From: Coffea arabica
Taxonomy: Eukaryota > Streptophyta > Magnoliopsida > Gentianales > Rubiaceae
NCBI RefSeq assembly: GCF_036785885.1
Contig: NC_092323.1
Coordinates: forward strand, 1,054,001-1,118,000
Reading direction: 5' to 3'
Length of the DNA: 64,000 nucleotides
The notes under the pieces: model-generated
Told to the model about the DNA's origin: nothing
The model's input: the letters and a program-made list of their open reading frames with translations, nothing else
Databases searched by the model: none
Program-made: the position numbers and the translations under genes
Shown here: positions 13,416-24,823 of the stretch, one piece after another
Layout of the letters: each line of letters opens with the position of its first letter
Position numbering within the stretch: position 1 is the first letter of the stretch

Positions 13416-15650
13416 TTTTTATGAGGAATTTCCAGATGCACCAATACCGGTCTTTGAAAACAAGAATTCACAGAGTAAATTAGGTCCCTGGTTTCATAAA
13501 ATACATACAATTTTCACCTTCTACAAGATCAACATATAGCTATATTCCAAGAAGACATACCATCTGACAAGTTTGTCTATTTATCAACTACTCGCATAAA
13601 TATGGAAGTAGAAGTACAACTACTGTTAATCCAAGACAACAAGAACAAAATCTAGCTTGATTGATGAGTTATAGGTTTCTTCCCATCCCAAGATACCAAT
13701 GACTCCACAACGTTATGACACATCACACAAATAAGTTCCAACATACCATATTGATAATGAAGTAAAAAAGCGTATATGTCACACTTTAGCTCAAAACTGT
13801 AGCAAAGAAAAAATTTAATGTAACATTTGGAGATGAATAATCATGCACCATAAAGTCTGATTTGACCAAGCGTTGAGGCTCTTCACAACCAGTTTGTATG
13901 CAATTCAAAGAGACAGACAAGTTATATATGAAACATGCTAAGATGTAACCAGATAGAAAAGCCAAAAGAAAAATTGTAATATCCAGAATCTTGTGCAACC
14001 CACTTTCTCCTTGCTGGTGATTCTGCCAATAGTTCTGGTTTCTCCCTTTCCTCTGCGAGTTAACGGGCGAGTTTAGCTGACAAAAGGGAATATGCATTAA
14101 GCATCCTATGTATACTCTAAAATTATGACTAATAACTAAGAAATGTAAAAACAAAACTCATTTTGATCATGCAAGAGAGAAAGAGTGTGTGCGCTGAATC
14201 AAAACACGTTCAGAAAGGAAATCTGAAGTCGAGTTAGACAAAAAAAAAAAAAGTCTGTCTTCGTATATCACATGACAATAATTTTACTCCAAAGCCACAA
14301 CGCTTAGTTTCCTTTTACATCACAATTTTCTTCCTATATTGACTAATCCCAATTCAGCAATTTGCTTCCTATATTGACCTATTTTAGCAATTTGCAGCAC
14401 TTACCTGTAGTTCTAGGCCTTTCATGGGTTCAAATCCCTAATGCAAAAACAAATAAATGGACGAAATAAGGAAACTGGTAGAACACTAGTCTAAACTCAG
14501 TGACATTCAAAAGAGCAATGGCAAAGAATCCTGGTAAGGAAAGAGGTATAAGCAGAAAATAAAAACTCCAAGCAGTACACATAGGAACAAAGCCATTGTA
14601 TGGAAAACATAACTCCCATCCTACAACCAATGCAACCAAGAGCACATATAGGCATTCAAGGGCAATCACCTGTAATCTAATAGGTTTTACACCAAGTGGT
14701 ACAAGCTGCTTTCTTTGCCGGAATTAGCCAAAAGACATGTATCCAATACACCTTTTTATCTTTCCAATTACCTTTTTATCTCACGTACATCGCATCACAA
14801 AAAGTGCTACAGTAATTATTTCAAATAATCTCCCATCCAAACACACATGATGATTTCCAAATTTTTAATGCAAATAAGAAAAGACAAAATCTACTTCAAT
14901 AATGACCTTTATTCTTCATATTCTTGGATATCAGTAATCCATATAACACATGAATAATATATACCCCGAAACAGAACGAAAAATCGCAATAATCGCATAA
15001 CTCAACTCAATAATCCAGGATAAAAGTAGCGCATGACAAAATTTTCAGTGTTTGGAAATTTATTAGAATTATTGTCAAATAAAATTCCAGAAAATAGTAG
15101 CTTTACTCCAGAGTCTTTAAACAGAAATTACCCAAAATTCTAAAAAGAAATTAAGTAGTAAAAAAGGATTAAAAAAATAGTTCACTCACGAATTCCGCCA
15201 GCCAATGAATTCTTGCAATTACTGCCTGAGATAATGGCAACACTACTATCAAATGAGTATAACACGTCTCATTTCTAGGGCATGATTTGATTTACGAAAA
15301 AAAGGACAAAAATTAAAATTCTGGAATTCGTAAGGAAACATACAAAGAGAGGGAGAGACAGTTTAGCGTCAATAGGAAGACAAATTTGAATTTCCAGACA
15401 TTGAGTACTCCTCTCCTTAGAAAACGTCACATACGGACAGGCTTACGTAATCGATGTACCAAAGCATTTTTTTTTCTCACGACTCGGGAGTTTAGCAGAA
15501 CGACAAAAATCATCTCCGACAACAGTAATGGAGGCCTCGCAATTTGTTCGTCTAGATATCCAAAAAAACAGCCTGTTCCTTGCCCCAAAATCACGCATCC
15601 TATGACCCAGAGTTCCAGAGGCCCATCATATAGGTCGGCCCATTGAAAAA
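13416..15650 (-). other. uL11m upstream region, probably leader intron(s) and promoter
   Basis: AT-rich DNA with no persuasive coding exon. It includes a truncated copy of the MITE-like family near 14750-14850. The segment 15380-15640 is less AT-rich and may be the promoter and first noncoding exon of the leftward uL11m gene. This is inference from composition only. Confidence 0.35.
14750..14852. mobile_element. MITE-like element, partial copy
   Basis: Shares with copies 1 and 2 the phrase TTTTTATCTCACGTACATCG, the segment GCTACAGTAATTATTTCA, and an end reading CCATCCAAACACA. The opposite inverted repeat is not recognisable, so this copy is truncated or decayed. Confidence 0.55.
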
Positions 15651-15934
15651 GTCATGATTGGGCATTGAGAAAATTTCCATTCAATTCTGCAATATTTTAA
15701 GTGAGCTTTGAGATTTGAAGCGCGGCATACGTGTGTTTAATTGAGTTGAAAATTTTATATCCTAGCCAACTTCATTTGATGTTATGGTAATTTTTTTTTT
15801 GATTCACCTTGTGGAATCAGATTGTACTGCCAAGCAAAACAGATATGAGGAGGAGGATTTCCAAATGCATTTTCTTCTGTATATATTGCATATCCGCAAA
15901 TTCAGTGAAAACTATATAATTTCTCATGTTGCAG

Positions 15935-16036
15935 TACATTGAAGAAACAGAAGAATTTGCAGTGAAGAAATTAATGGAGAACTTCTTGCACATACTGGAC
16001 ATGATTGCAAAGGAACACTCAAGGATAACCGGATTG
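15935..16036 (+). pseudogene. Lone exon-like fragment of unknown origin
   Basis: A 102-bp open segment flanked by a good acceptor (CTCATGTTGCAG) and a good donor (GTGAGT). It reads 34 codons beginning YIEETEEFAVKKLMENFLHI and ending RITGL, an amphipathic, helix-forming peptide. I found no partner exon on either side within the gap between uL11m and the SDR gene. It could be a relic of a lost gene, a captured gene fragment, or a chance reading. I do not recognise the family. Confidence 0.35.
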
Positions 16037-16762
16037 GTGAGTTATTATTTACGTTTCATTCTTCTTGTCTGTGGCTTTGAGACATATAACAAAGGATTAT
16101 CCTTTTTGGCTAATTTTTCGTTCTTTTTGTATCTCCCATTTGTGTTTTTCTGATGAATAAATATGTTTGGAGCTGCATGAATGAATCACTTACTTTATAG
16201 TATAAGTCTGATTAACTGCCTCATGCATTAAGGATTTTTGTTGTCAACGTGCACTCTTGGTATTGCTTCCAAGATGGTGTCTTGGAGTCAATGCATAGAT
16301 CTATGTATTCGTGTATGAATGTACGCGTGCAAGACTACTTCATTCAATTTTTTTTTTTTTTTTGAAAAAAAATTGTCCCTCCAAGAAAATTCTTCTGATG
16401 ATCCAAGAGAGTAAAATGAACATCTAACTTTAGACTAGACAAAAAGAAATGGCACTTTGATTGCAAGTGCATCTGATCTCAAATTCAAACAGAAATACAG
16501 CACCCTAAGTGCTGTTGTATTGTCTGAAAAGCCAGAGAGGAGTTATCAAAACATTTGTGCGGTAATAACACACTGCAATACTGTTCTGGAGCTAGCATCT
16601 AATCCGTCCAGCTTGACAAACAGAGAATCCTCACATATCTGCAATGAATTTTACCCAAACAATCATTCACTTATTTGGAGATTTTTCTCAAATTGTTATA
16701 TAACCGACTCTATTTCCTCCCCATGGAGTGTGGGGGTTAAGTCTTGAATTATTATCTTTGAG
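16037..16762. other. Intergenic next to the SDR 3' end
   Basis: Contains a T run near 16350 and the presumed 3' UTR of the leftward SDR gene. No other coding exon or element was recognised. Confidence 0.5.
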
Positions 16763-17654
16763 CTACAGTTTGCTGGTAGGAAGCCCAACAGGCGTGGCTC
16801 TTGATCTGTTCTCCACTGTACGCGAAAGCTGTTTAACAGCATCCTTTGGTAAATGGCGAGGGCGGCTCAACCATAATCCTCCATCAACTGCAATGGTTGT
16901 TCCATTGACATACTTGCCTTCACAAAAGAGGCAAGTCTCAATTAGTTAAAGTTAGAAGCAGAATAGGGATCAAATGGCAGCAGAGACACATTGCTGCAGC
17001 AAATGTAATTTTTGACTAACTACTGAGATTATTCTTTGCCCCTTTTCATTTTTCTGCAAGTAGATTTCTATATACTTCTAAAAAGTTATTCAAGGTTAAA
17101 ATACAGAGACCAATTATTCCAAAAAGAACCATGTAAACGGCAGAAAATGAATCCCAGTATTGAATATATAAACCAGAGAAACATAGAAAGAAGAGTGTTG
17201 ATCCAAGGACATTGGGGGTGGTGGTTCAGGACTAGCAGTAGGATGTCCATCCACTGCAAAGCAAACACAATAATTGCTAGCATTCACAAGGTTTGCATAA
17301 TTTTTTAGGTTCACCAAAGCAGAAGAAACTCGAAAGAAATTTGCATCTCCATGCAGAATATAACACTCTACAAATTTAATCGTGTCCATCATCTAAAATT
17401 ATGCCAGAAACCTGGCATAGAAAGATGTACAGGTACCATTGTTGAACAGATGGAGATATCATATCATTTTTGTCACACTAGAGGGTCAACCAGTGGGGCA
17501 GCCTATAGAATTAAGTTCATCAAGAAAATCATCCACAAATAAAGCAAATACTGTCTATGATGCAAATTTTTAAGAAAGAGATAAAAAATGATTTAAAGTG
17601 GACAATAAAAACTTGTTTCAAAAAGGCCTCATAACATGATTTCCATACACATTT

Positions 17655-17691
<37 letters not shown>

Positions 17692-20119
17692 TGAGAAAGG
17701 GCAATGAATAGGTTAAACATATTCACATTTACCCATCGAGCAGAAGATGTAAAACATTCAAATGGGTGCGAGAGAAGATTAAAGGCATATAACTTCATTT
17801 GACAGCTGTTACCGAGCCGCCAATCTTCAAGATCTTCATGAGCTAGTTTTTATCCTTGTATAGACATCAAAGAGTAGAAAAAGTCTGCAGTCTACTTTTA
17901 TGATAACGACTACTGCTATTTGACACAAAACTGGGAATTTAGTACTACGAAAAACTGCAGCAAGGCTACTAACCAGCATCTGATGCAAGGTAGAGAGCAG
18001 ACATGGCAATATCCCACTTCTCCCCAAGTTTGTAGAGTGGCATGTACTCTCTTGCTTTGCTACTAATTTCCTCAGGTGAAAGTTTACTCATGCCAGTTGT
18101 ATCACTTATTGGACCTGGTGCAATCCCATTAACTCTGATATCATAATCCGTACCCCACTCCAGAGCTAAACTTCTAGTGAGTGAATCAACAGCAGCCTGA
18201 AGAAGAAAGAAGCATTGCGGCTAACATTTTGAAGAAAGTCAGCACATCTACAAAGCAACACAAAAAGTCACAAACCTTAGCTGCAGATACATGGATTTGA
18301 TACCAAGATGCAGTGTAATGTAAAGTGGCACTGATATTCAATATCAACCCACCACTACATGAGCGTCTTCCAGGTCCACCTTTTTAAAGATATTTCAGTG
18401 CTTCATGGCACATAGTAAATGTGCCAACTGAATCAATATCCAATACTGCAATTTAACACACAAAAATTCTTTCAGAGAGAGAGAGAGGGAACGGGGAGAG
18501 ATAAATGACCATCCAGCTAAGATTATAAAGCTATATTGTTGGCTAATCTGAAAAGATAGCACAACAAAAAGGGTTGTCCAACCATTTTCCTGATACTTAG
18601 AATAGTGTTACTTGAGGACCAATAAAATCAAAGTAGTAAAAAAAAAAAAAAATACATGCCAGGAAGTAGCCAGTGAGTTGAGGCTTAAAGTATCCAGAAC
18701 TTCATAAAAGAAAACCTGTTCGAAACCCATTTGGAGATAAATCCTCAGGCGACACAAGAAAATTGCCAGCTGCAGCATTGACAAGAATATCAAGCTTCCC
18801 AAAATGCTTGACAGTTGACTCCACAACTCTTTTTGCATCTTCCTGCTTGCGGACATCCCCGTCGAAGCCAACCGCCTTGGAAAATGATTTCAGTGGAGTG
18901 TGAACATACATAAGATGACACATGTAGTAACAAATTAAAAAATCATATAGCTAATTCTTAAAAAAAAAAATAAGTCAAAACCTACGCAACAGAGACACAC
19001 TGTAATCTTTAAAAAAAAAAAAATCAATACAAGTTCTTACAGGCAATTGGTAGGACACAATAACCGAACCATCACTTCACTTCTAATCATGAAAACAAAG
19101 GCCACAACATGTATTTAGCAGAAATATATGCTCAGTATCAAAGAATTTGGACAAGAGTTGTTCTTTTATGCAAACAAAACGGCAAGGCTTGGCACAAAAC
19201 AATCTGACTTTCAAACCCTCAGCAGTGGATGTAAAACAAAGGAAAGAACCATTGCATTTCTAGATGCAAGGTTATAGAAGTCTCCAGTTTTTCCTGGTTT
19301 GTCTCATGAAATAAAGAGATAAAGAGATATGCAATTAAGAATACTGATTCATTGAGTTTAAGGTTGAGCGGCAAACCAAAAGGTCCCCCAACCTAACACA
19401 CATGATTGTTCTTCTCGATAGAAAACAGAGAGACACATATCCTCTCCTTTCTTTCACATTCATAGATACTCAGGAACCTTGACGCCACCAATATTAATCC
19501 TTGGGCCGCAAGGATTGCAGGGCAAAAGAGCGGATTGAAAATTCATGCATGATGATGAGGAGGAATAGCACATTATTGATAGTAGTAGGCATGGAAAATG
19601 ATGAGGTGACACGACAAAACTGATCGATGCCCAATTCTTGAACTAAAAAGAGCAGAGGAGGTAGATGAGCAGAGAAATCAGTGAAGCTGAATTCATAAAT
19701 AAATAAAATTGATGCGACCAACAAGCAGGCCCTAACAGGAGCTCTACAGCAAATTTTAGACGTGGAATGAAACAAATTAAGAAACAAAACAAAGAATTAA
19801 GCAGGAGGCAGGAGGAGATGCTCCTGAAAATTCTATCTCACACTAGGGGTTAAGTAAATAACCAAAGAATTTAAGACGAATGACAAACTTAAAGATCAAA
19901 AGTATAAGAGACGGGGGGAAGGGGAGTTAGTACCGGAATACCGAGGGATTGAAGAGAAGAGACGGCGGAGTCGAGGACGGACTTGCGACGGCCCATGACG
20001 GCAATAGAGGCACCATGGATGCCGAACTGACGGGAGATCTCGAAACCAATTCCGGAGGCACCTCCAGTCAAGAGGGCTACCTTGCCTTTGAGTACATCTC
20101 CCTTGAAAGGAGACTCCAT
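16763..20119 (-). CDS. SDRB: Peroxisomal 2,4-dienoyl-CoA reductase-like SDR, with an internal stop
   Basis: Short-chain dehydrogenase of the peroxisomal 2,4-dienoyl-CoA reductase type, which uses NADPH to reduce dienoyl-CoA during beta-oxidation of unsaturated fatty acids. Exons: 20119-19934, 18875-18716, 18445-18276, 18196-17974, 16917-16763; together 298 codons, the usual length. Seen: cofactor motif TGGASGIG (18-25), NAAAG (95-99), SATLHYTASW in exon 3, and a C-terminal SKL peroxisomal signal. All splice sites are canonical and all phases fit. However, codon 136 in exon 3 is TAA (18386-18384), where relatives, as I recall them, have Lys in YLKKGG. A single A-to-T change explains it. Translation as given would stop before the second half of the fold. 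Everything else is intact, so this is either a very recent null allele or a base-call error. Start chosen at the ATG of MESPFKGD; the open frame upstream has no ATG. Confidence 0.88.
17657..17689. repeat. Poly-G run of 33
   Basis: A run of 33 G inside the last intron of the SDR gene. Its true length is uncertain in any assembly, and it could form G-quadruplex structure on this strand. Confidence 0.9.
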
Positions 20120-20482
20120 TTTGCTTAGTATTTCTTGAATCTGTTGCTTTACTTCCTTCTTTGCTCTTTTCTTTCTTTTGCTTTCGTGGGGTCTCGAACT
20201 CCCAGCTCCCTCCCGCACCCTTTTATACTAGTGTTGTATGTATCCTAGTGCTTCTGCCGCCCGGGGGAAAGAAAGGACCTTTAACTAAAACTATGTAACT
20301 ACTACTGCGACTCTTGCTGCTGCCGCTGTACAAACGAATGTTTCTCCACGAATACACACAAATAGGAATGTACGCTACTTATTTGTACATGAAACGACCC
20401 CGTCTGGACCAAACCAAGTACTCTCAAATCTACGAAGGACAAAACCCCGCACCTTTCTAAGCTTCGGCCACCCAAGGCCACC
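20120..20482. promoter_or_regulatory. Shared divergent promoter, SDR (-) and RH36 (+)
   Basis: Only 363 bp separate the two start codons. The SDR side has a TATA box. The helicase side has none that I can see, but its ATG sits in an excellent context (GCCACCATGG). A compact bidirectional promoter is inferred from the spacing. Confidence 0.5.
20219..20228 (-). promoter_or_regulatory. TATA box of the SDR gene
   Basis: Reads TATAAAAG on the minus strand, about 100 bases before the SDR ATG at 20119. That spacing allows a leader of roughly 70 bases. It is the clearest core promoter motif in the 363-bp gap shared with the divergent helicase gene. Confidence 0.6.
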
Positions 20483-23400
20483 ATGGAAGACGACATTCAA
20501 GTGGATCAGAACTTCCCCTTGTTTTCTCGCCGTGGTAAAACCAACAAAGCTACTCCCTCCCAAATTAACCCCGCCCCACCTGTTACCCCCGCCGCCTCCA
20601 CCACCACCCTGCAAGACCTCAAACCCCTCCTGCAGAAGGAAACCGATTCCGACGACCCTATTCCCACTACTCCCAACCACATCTCCTTCTCCGACTTGGG
20701 CCTGGCTGAATGGGCCGTCCAGACCTGCAAAGAACTCGGAATCAAGAGACCCACTCCGGTACAGCGCCACTGTATCCCTCGAATCCTCGCCGGCCAGGAC
20801 GTCTTGGGCCTGGCCCAAACCGGCAGCGGCAAGACCGCCGCTTTTGCGCTCCCCATACTCCACCGCCTGGCTGAGGACCCTTACGGGGTGTTCGCTCTGG
20901 TGATTACTCCCACCCGGGAACTGGCTTACCAGCTGGCGGAGCAGTTCCGAGCACTGGGGTCGGGCTTGCACCTGCGCTGCGCCGTGGTTGTAGGTGGGAT
21001 GGATATGATCAACCAAGCCCAGACGCTGATGCAGCGGCCCCACGTGGTTATAGCAACTCCCGGAAGGATTAAGGTTCTCATTCAGGAGAATCCTGATGAC
21101 GTCCCTGCTGTTTTTTCCAATACCAAGGTTGGTCAGTCATTCTTAATTTAATTTTAATGCCCGTTTTCTTTTTCCATATTCAAATTTTTGGGAAGCATTA
21201 TCTATCTATGAAAAAGGAGAAGACGAGCAAAAACAAAAAGTTATACACTATCCAAGGTTATTGTAGTTGTATGTAGAGCACCTGATTACAGTTCATAGTG
21301 TAAATGTAACCCTATAAAGCTATTATACAGTTATTATACACTAGGTGTTGTATAATTTTAAGGTCCATACTGTTGGTGTAATTCTCAACTGTTAGTAAAA
21401 CCAAAATCCTATCTTTTCCATGACCACTCGGACGGAGTGCTAAGTGCAGCAACCTTGGTTGAAACATCCGAACACTGGAAAACTGACATGATTGAGATAT
21501 TTTTATGTTTTGATTTTGCATCAGAGATATATCTCTAAAGATTAAATTTTGTCCATAAACTCAACAGCTGGGATTCTTTTGTAAAGTGTTTCTGCCAATA
21601 ATCAGCTGAATTGGCACATGGCTTCAAATGGTTAGGACAAACCTATGGTGCATTTTCGTTTGTGGTATTCTACCTGCTTCTTAACGTCTTTTTAATTGGA
21701 GGACTTTACACCATCCCCAACTGTCTGAGGCCCTCCATCTTTTTGCCAGACTGTCGTAATATTAGCAAGTGCTCACACTAAAATTAAAACAAAAAAAAAA
21801 TGATTTTCTTTAATCCCTAATCTGTGGAATATTTTATCTTGCTTTCATTCTGCTGTAGTTCTTAGTTTTAGATGAAGCGGACAGAGTGCTTGATGTGGGC
21901 TTCGAGGAGGAACTCAGAGTAGTCTTCCAGTGCTTGCCAAAGGATCGGCAAACTCTGCTTTTCTCTGCTACCATGACCAGTGATCTACAAACACTAATGG
22001 AGCTTTCTGCAAATAAGGCATACTTTTACGAGGCATATGAAGGATTCAAGACAGTGGAGACTCTTAAACAGCAATACGTTTTTATCCCAAAAAATGTGAA
22101 GGATGTTTATCTCCTATACATTCTATCCAAATTGGAAGATATGGGTGTTCGCTCAGCCATCATTTTTGTTTCCACCTGCAGGTGGGTGTGTGGAAGTGTG
22201 TGTGTGTCAAATGAAATATTACTGCTGTTATTGCTAATTGTGTGGTACATTTGTTGGCACAAGTCTTCTGTCTACCTGCATCCTCCATTGTACTGATGCT
22301 TATGCATAATGCTAAATTAATGTTTGTCTTACGTTTTGTACCTTGTGAGCAACAACTATATCAGACCTGCCCTTTGGATACAGTTAACAAGTTTGAACTG
22401 CTTATACATTGGCGCACATATATTGCATTAGTGAAATGTTTGTTAAGCCTGCCAAATAATAGCTGTTGCATATTTGCATGGAATTGGTGCTTCTACAAAT
22501 TTCATGATGCTAGTGGAAGCATCTGGGTGAACTGTCCTTATATTCTACAGGCTGGTTGTGGTTGTTTATACTAGTAGATGGCGTCCTTTATGTGATAAAT
22601 ACATACTTTATACCAGGTCTCCTAGAGTCTGCAAAATTGGTTTATAGGGGTGACAAAGCTTCTGTTTGTTTTCTTAGTTTACGTTTAATGTCATTTTCTT
22701 ACATTAATCAGAAGGATGTTAGAATTTCTCTTGATTTGTATTCTGCATCTGTGTGTGTTTGTCTACTGTAACTGAGCAGGAGTTGTCAGCTTCTAAGTTT
22801 GTTGTTGGAAGAACTTGATGTTGAAGCTGCTGCATTGCATTCCTTCAAATCCCAGTCTTTGAGGCTTTCTGCAGTACATAGATTCAAATCTGGGCAGGTT
22901 CCTATATTGCTAGCAACAGATGTTGCAAGTCGGGGTTTAGATATCCCAACCGTTGATCTTGTCATAAATTATGACATCCCAAGGTGACAATCCTGGTGAA
23001 ACTTTACTGATCATTTATCTTTCTGAAGCTTTTGATTCATATAGTGCTAAACCTTTTCAGGTTTCCACGCGATTATGTTCATCGTGTAGGGCGCACTGCA
23101 AGAGCAGGGAGAGGGGGGCTTGCTGTTAGTTTTATTACCCAGGTAAGAAGTCAGATGGGGTTTTTATGTTATCTGGAAACTTTCTCCTAAGAAAAATCAA
23201 CATTTCCTGATGTAAATATCTGCAGCAGACAAAGTGGGAAATGGGAAGAGATATGGCCTCGATGGCTGTCTTGTGAAATTGGAGAAGTTTAATACCTCTG
23301 AATATGTTAACAGATTGCAGATTGAATCTTGTAGCACAGATGTATTGGAAAATTGGTTGATCCCATCTTCTCTTAAATGACATGGGCATTTCTAGTGTCA

Positions 23401-24617
23401 TGGCGTCGTAGGTTTGGGAAGCTGGGGTGGAGATTATTACAATTTCGAATTATGAGACAGTAAACGCTCAAATTGAACTTAGATATGGCTTTTATAGTCC
23501 TCGTTTATTATGAATTGAACTGGAACATAGCACTATGACTTGAGCTAATCTTTTTCTGTCTATTGTTTAATGTGATTTTTCTCAACCTCATGTGTGTCTG
23601 TGAGACAGCATGTGCAATCAAACACAAAAAGTAGCACCTCTAAGTGTGAATATAAGCTAGATAACTATGCCTCAGTATTCTCCCACTCCCTAGCTTGTTT
23701 TTTGCCGCAGTTTTCATGGATTGCTTGATGATCTATTTTTGCAGAATGATGTTGATCTTATTCACGAAATTGAAGCTGAACTTGGAAAACAGTTGGAGGA
23801 ATTTGAGTGTAAGGAAAAGGATGTTCTTGCTGAAATTACAAAGGTAGAACCATTTTACTGTAAACCTTACTGATTATGTCAGCAAGTTTCCTTTGAATCT
23901 TAATTTTTAACTCACCAGAATTGCTTCTTGATACTCATAAATTTCAAGCTCTTGATCTGCGATACAAGTGATCTCCTCTGCCTTTATTCCAGCCCACCCC
24001 CCCAAAAAAAATCCTTTTTTGTTCCTTCTCTGTTTTCTAGATGGTCAATAAGGAGGAATTTTGGCCCTTTTTCTTTTAACGAAACTGGTTGCAGGGTCCT
24101 AAGAGCTGGTTCAAGTGGTAGGGACATTGACTAGATAGTATTTGAGGTCATTTGTTCGAGTCTTAAGCCCTTCCTTTAGCTCTTCCCTTTGAAAGTTTCG
24201 AGTCTCCCTTGAAATAAAAAATCTGAAGATAAGGAAACCCAGAAAGCTCTTCTATTTGATTTGCTTGAAGTACAAGCTTTTATATAATGTTTAGTGTTGT
24301 ATTATCCAAATTGAATGTATACCATCAGATATTTTAATCACTTGCTGCATGTAATATTTTCTGGAAGTTTTGCGAAAGGTATGCTCTTGATATCATCAAC
24401 ATCCTTCGTTGCACAGGTTTACAAGGCCAAACGGGTGGCAACCATGAAGATGATGGATGAAGGATTTGAGGAGAAAGCAAAAGCACGGAAAGCTCAGAAG
24501 TTGAAGGCACTAGCAGAGAAAGGACTATTGAAAAGTAGTAAAAAGCGAAAAAGGAAAAAGGGGGTATCTGATCAATTGGTGAAAGTTAAGAAAGCTTACT
24601 TTCACCATCTTCCCTAA
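20483..24617 (+). CDS. RH36: DEAD-box ATP-dependent RNA helicase 36
   Basis: RNA helicase of the Dbp8/DDX49 group, which acts in the nucleolus on pre-rRNA for the small subunit; Arabidopsis RH36 is known to be needed for female gametophyte growth. Exons: 20483-21127, 21859-22181, 22780-22983, 23061-23142, 23745-23843, 24417-24617; 517 residues. Motifs in order: Q-motif region [14 protein letters not shown] with RPTPVQ, Walker A AQTGSGKT (111-118), PTREL (143-147), TPGR (192-195), DEAD (220-223), SAT (251-253), [12 protein letters not shown], and [11 protein letters not shown] (398-408). The tail is Lys-rich ([11 protein letters not shown]), fitting a nucleolar protein. The first exon is GC-rich, the introns AT-rich. 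The ATG has a near-ideal context. The last exon could be spliced further at a GT near 24576, but the model given ends where the family normally ends. Confidence 0.95.
24095..24240 (+). mobile_element. tRNA-derived SINE-like element in RH36 intron 5
   Basis: Contains a perfect match to the RNA polymerase III A box (TGGTTCAAGTG, 24107-24117) and to the B box (GTTCGAGTC, 24154-24162), about 37 bases apart as in tRNA-derived SINEs. The piece after the B box is pyrimidine-rich and ends in an A-rich stretch near 24212-24222. It does not fold as a whole tRNA. The exact ends are not clear and I see no obvious target duplication. Confidence 0.6.
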
Positions 24618-24667
24618 TTTTATACGTGCTCAGACATAATTAAGTCTATTAAGAGCTATCTTTTGCG

Positions 24668-24823
24668 CAGCCTTGTTTGGATTGTGATTTTCAGAGAAAA
24701 ATTTTTACGTTTTTCGTGAACACATTTTTTAATCATCTTTTTTATCTCGTGTACATCAAATTACTACAATACATGTTTTTAACAAAAGCTTCTAAAATTA
24801 GCAATCCAAACATGTTGCTGGGT
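24668..24823. mobile_element. MITE-like inverted-repeat element, copy 2
   Basis: Sits just past the RH36 stop, probably in its 3' UTR. The left end reads CAGCCTTGTTTGGATTG; the right end, CAATCCAAACATGTTGCTG, is its inverted repeat. The inside repeats the phrase TTTTTATCTCGTGTACATCA and an ACTACAATA motif seen in copy 1. Ends starting CAG/CTG are compatible with hAT elements, but the 8-bp duplication expected there is not evident. Confidence 0.65.

Noticed and set aside
20120-20218. Open frame upstream of the SDR ATG
   Set aside because: It has no ATG (it would start at GTG) and lies in the leader downstream of the TATA box; the known family start is MESPFKGD-like.
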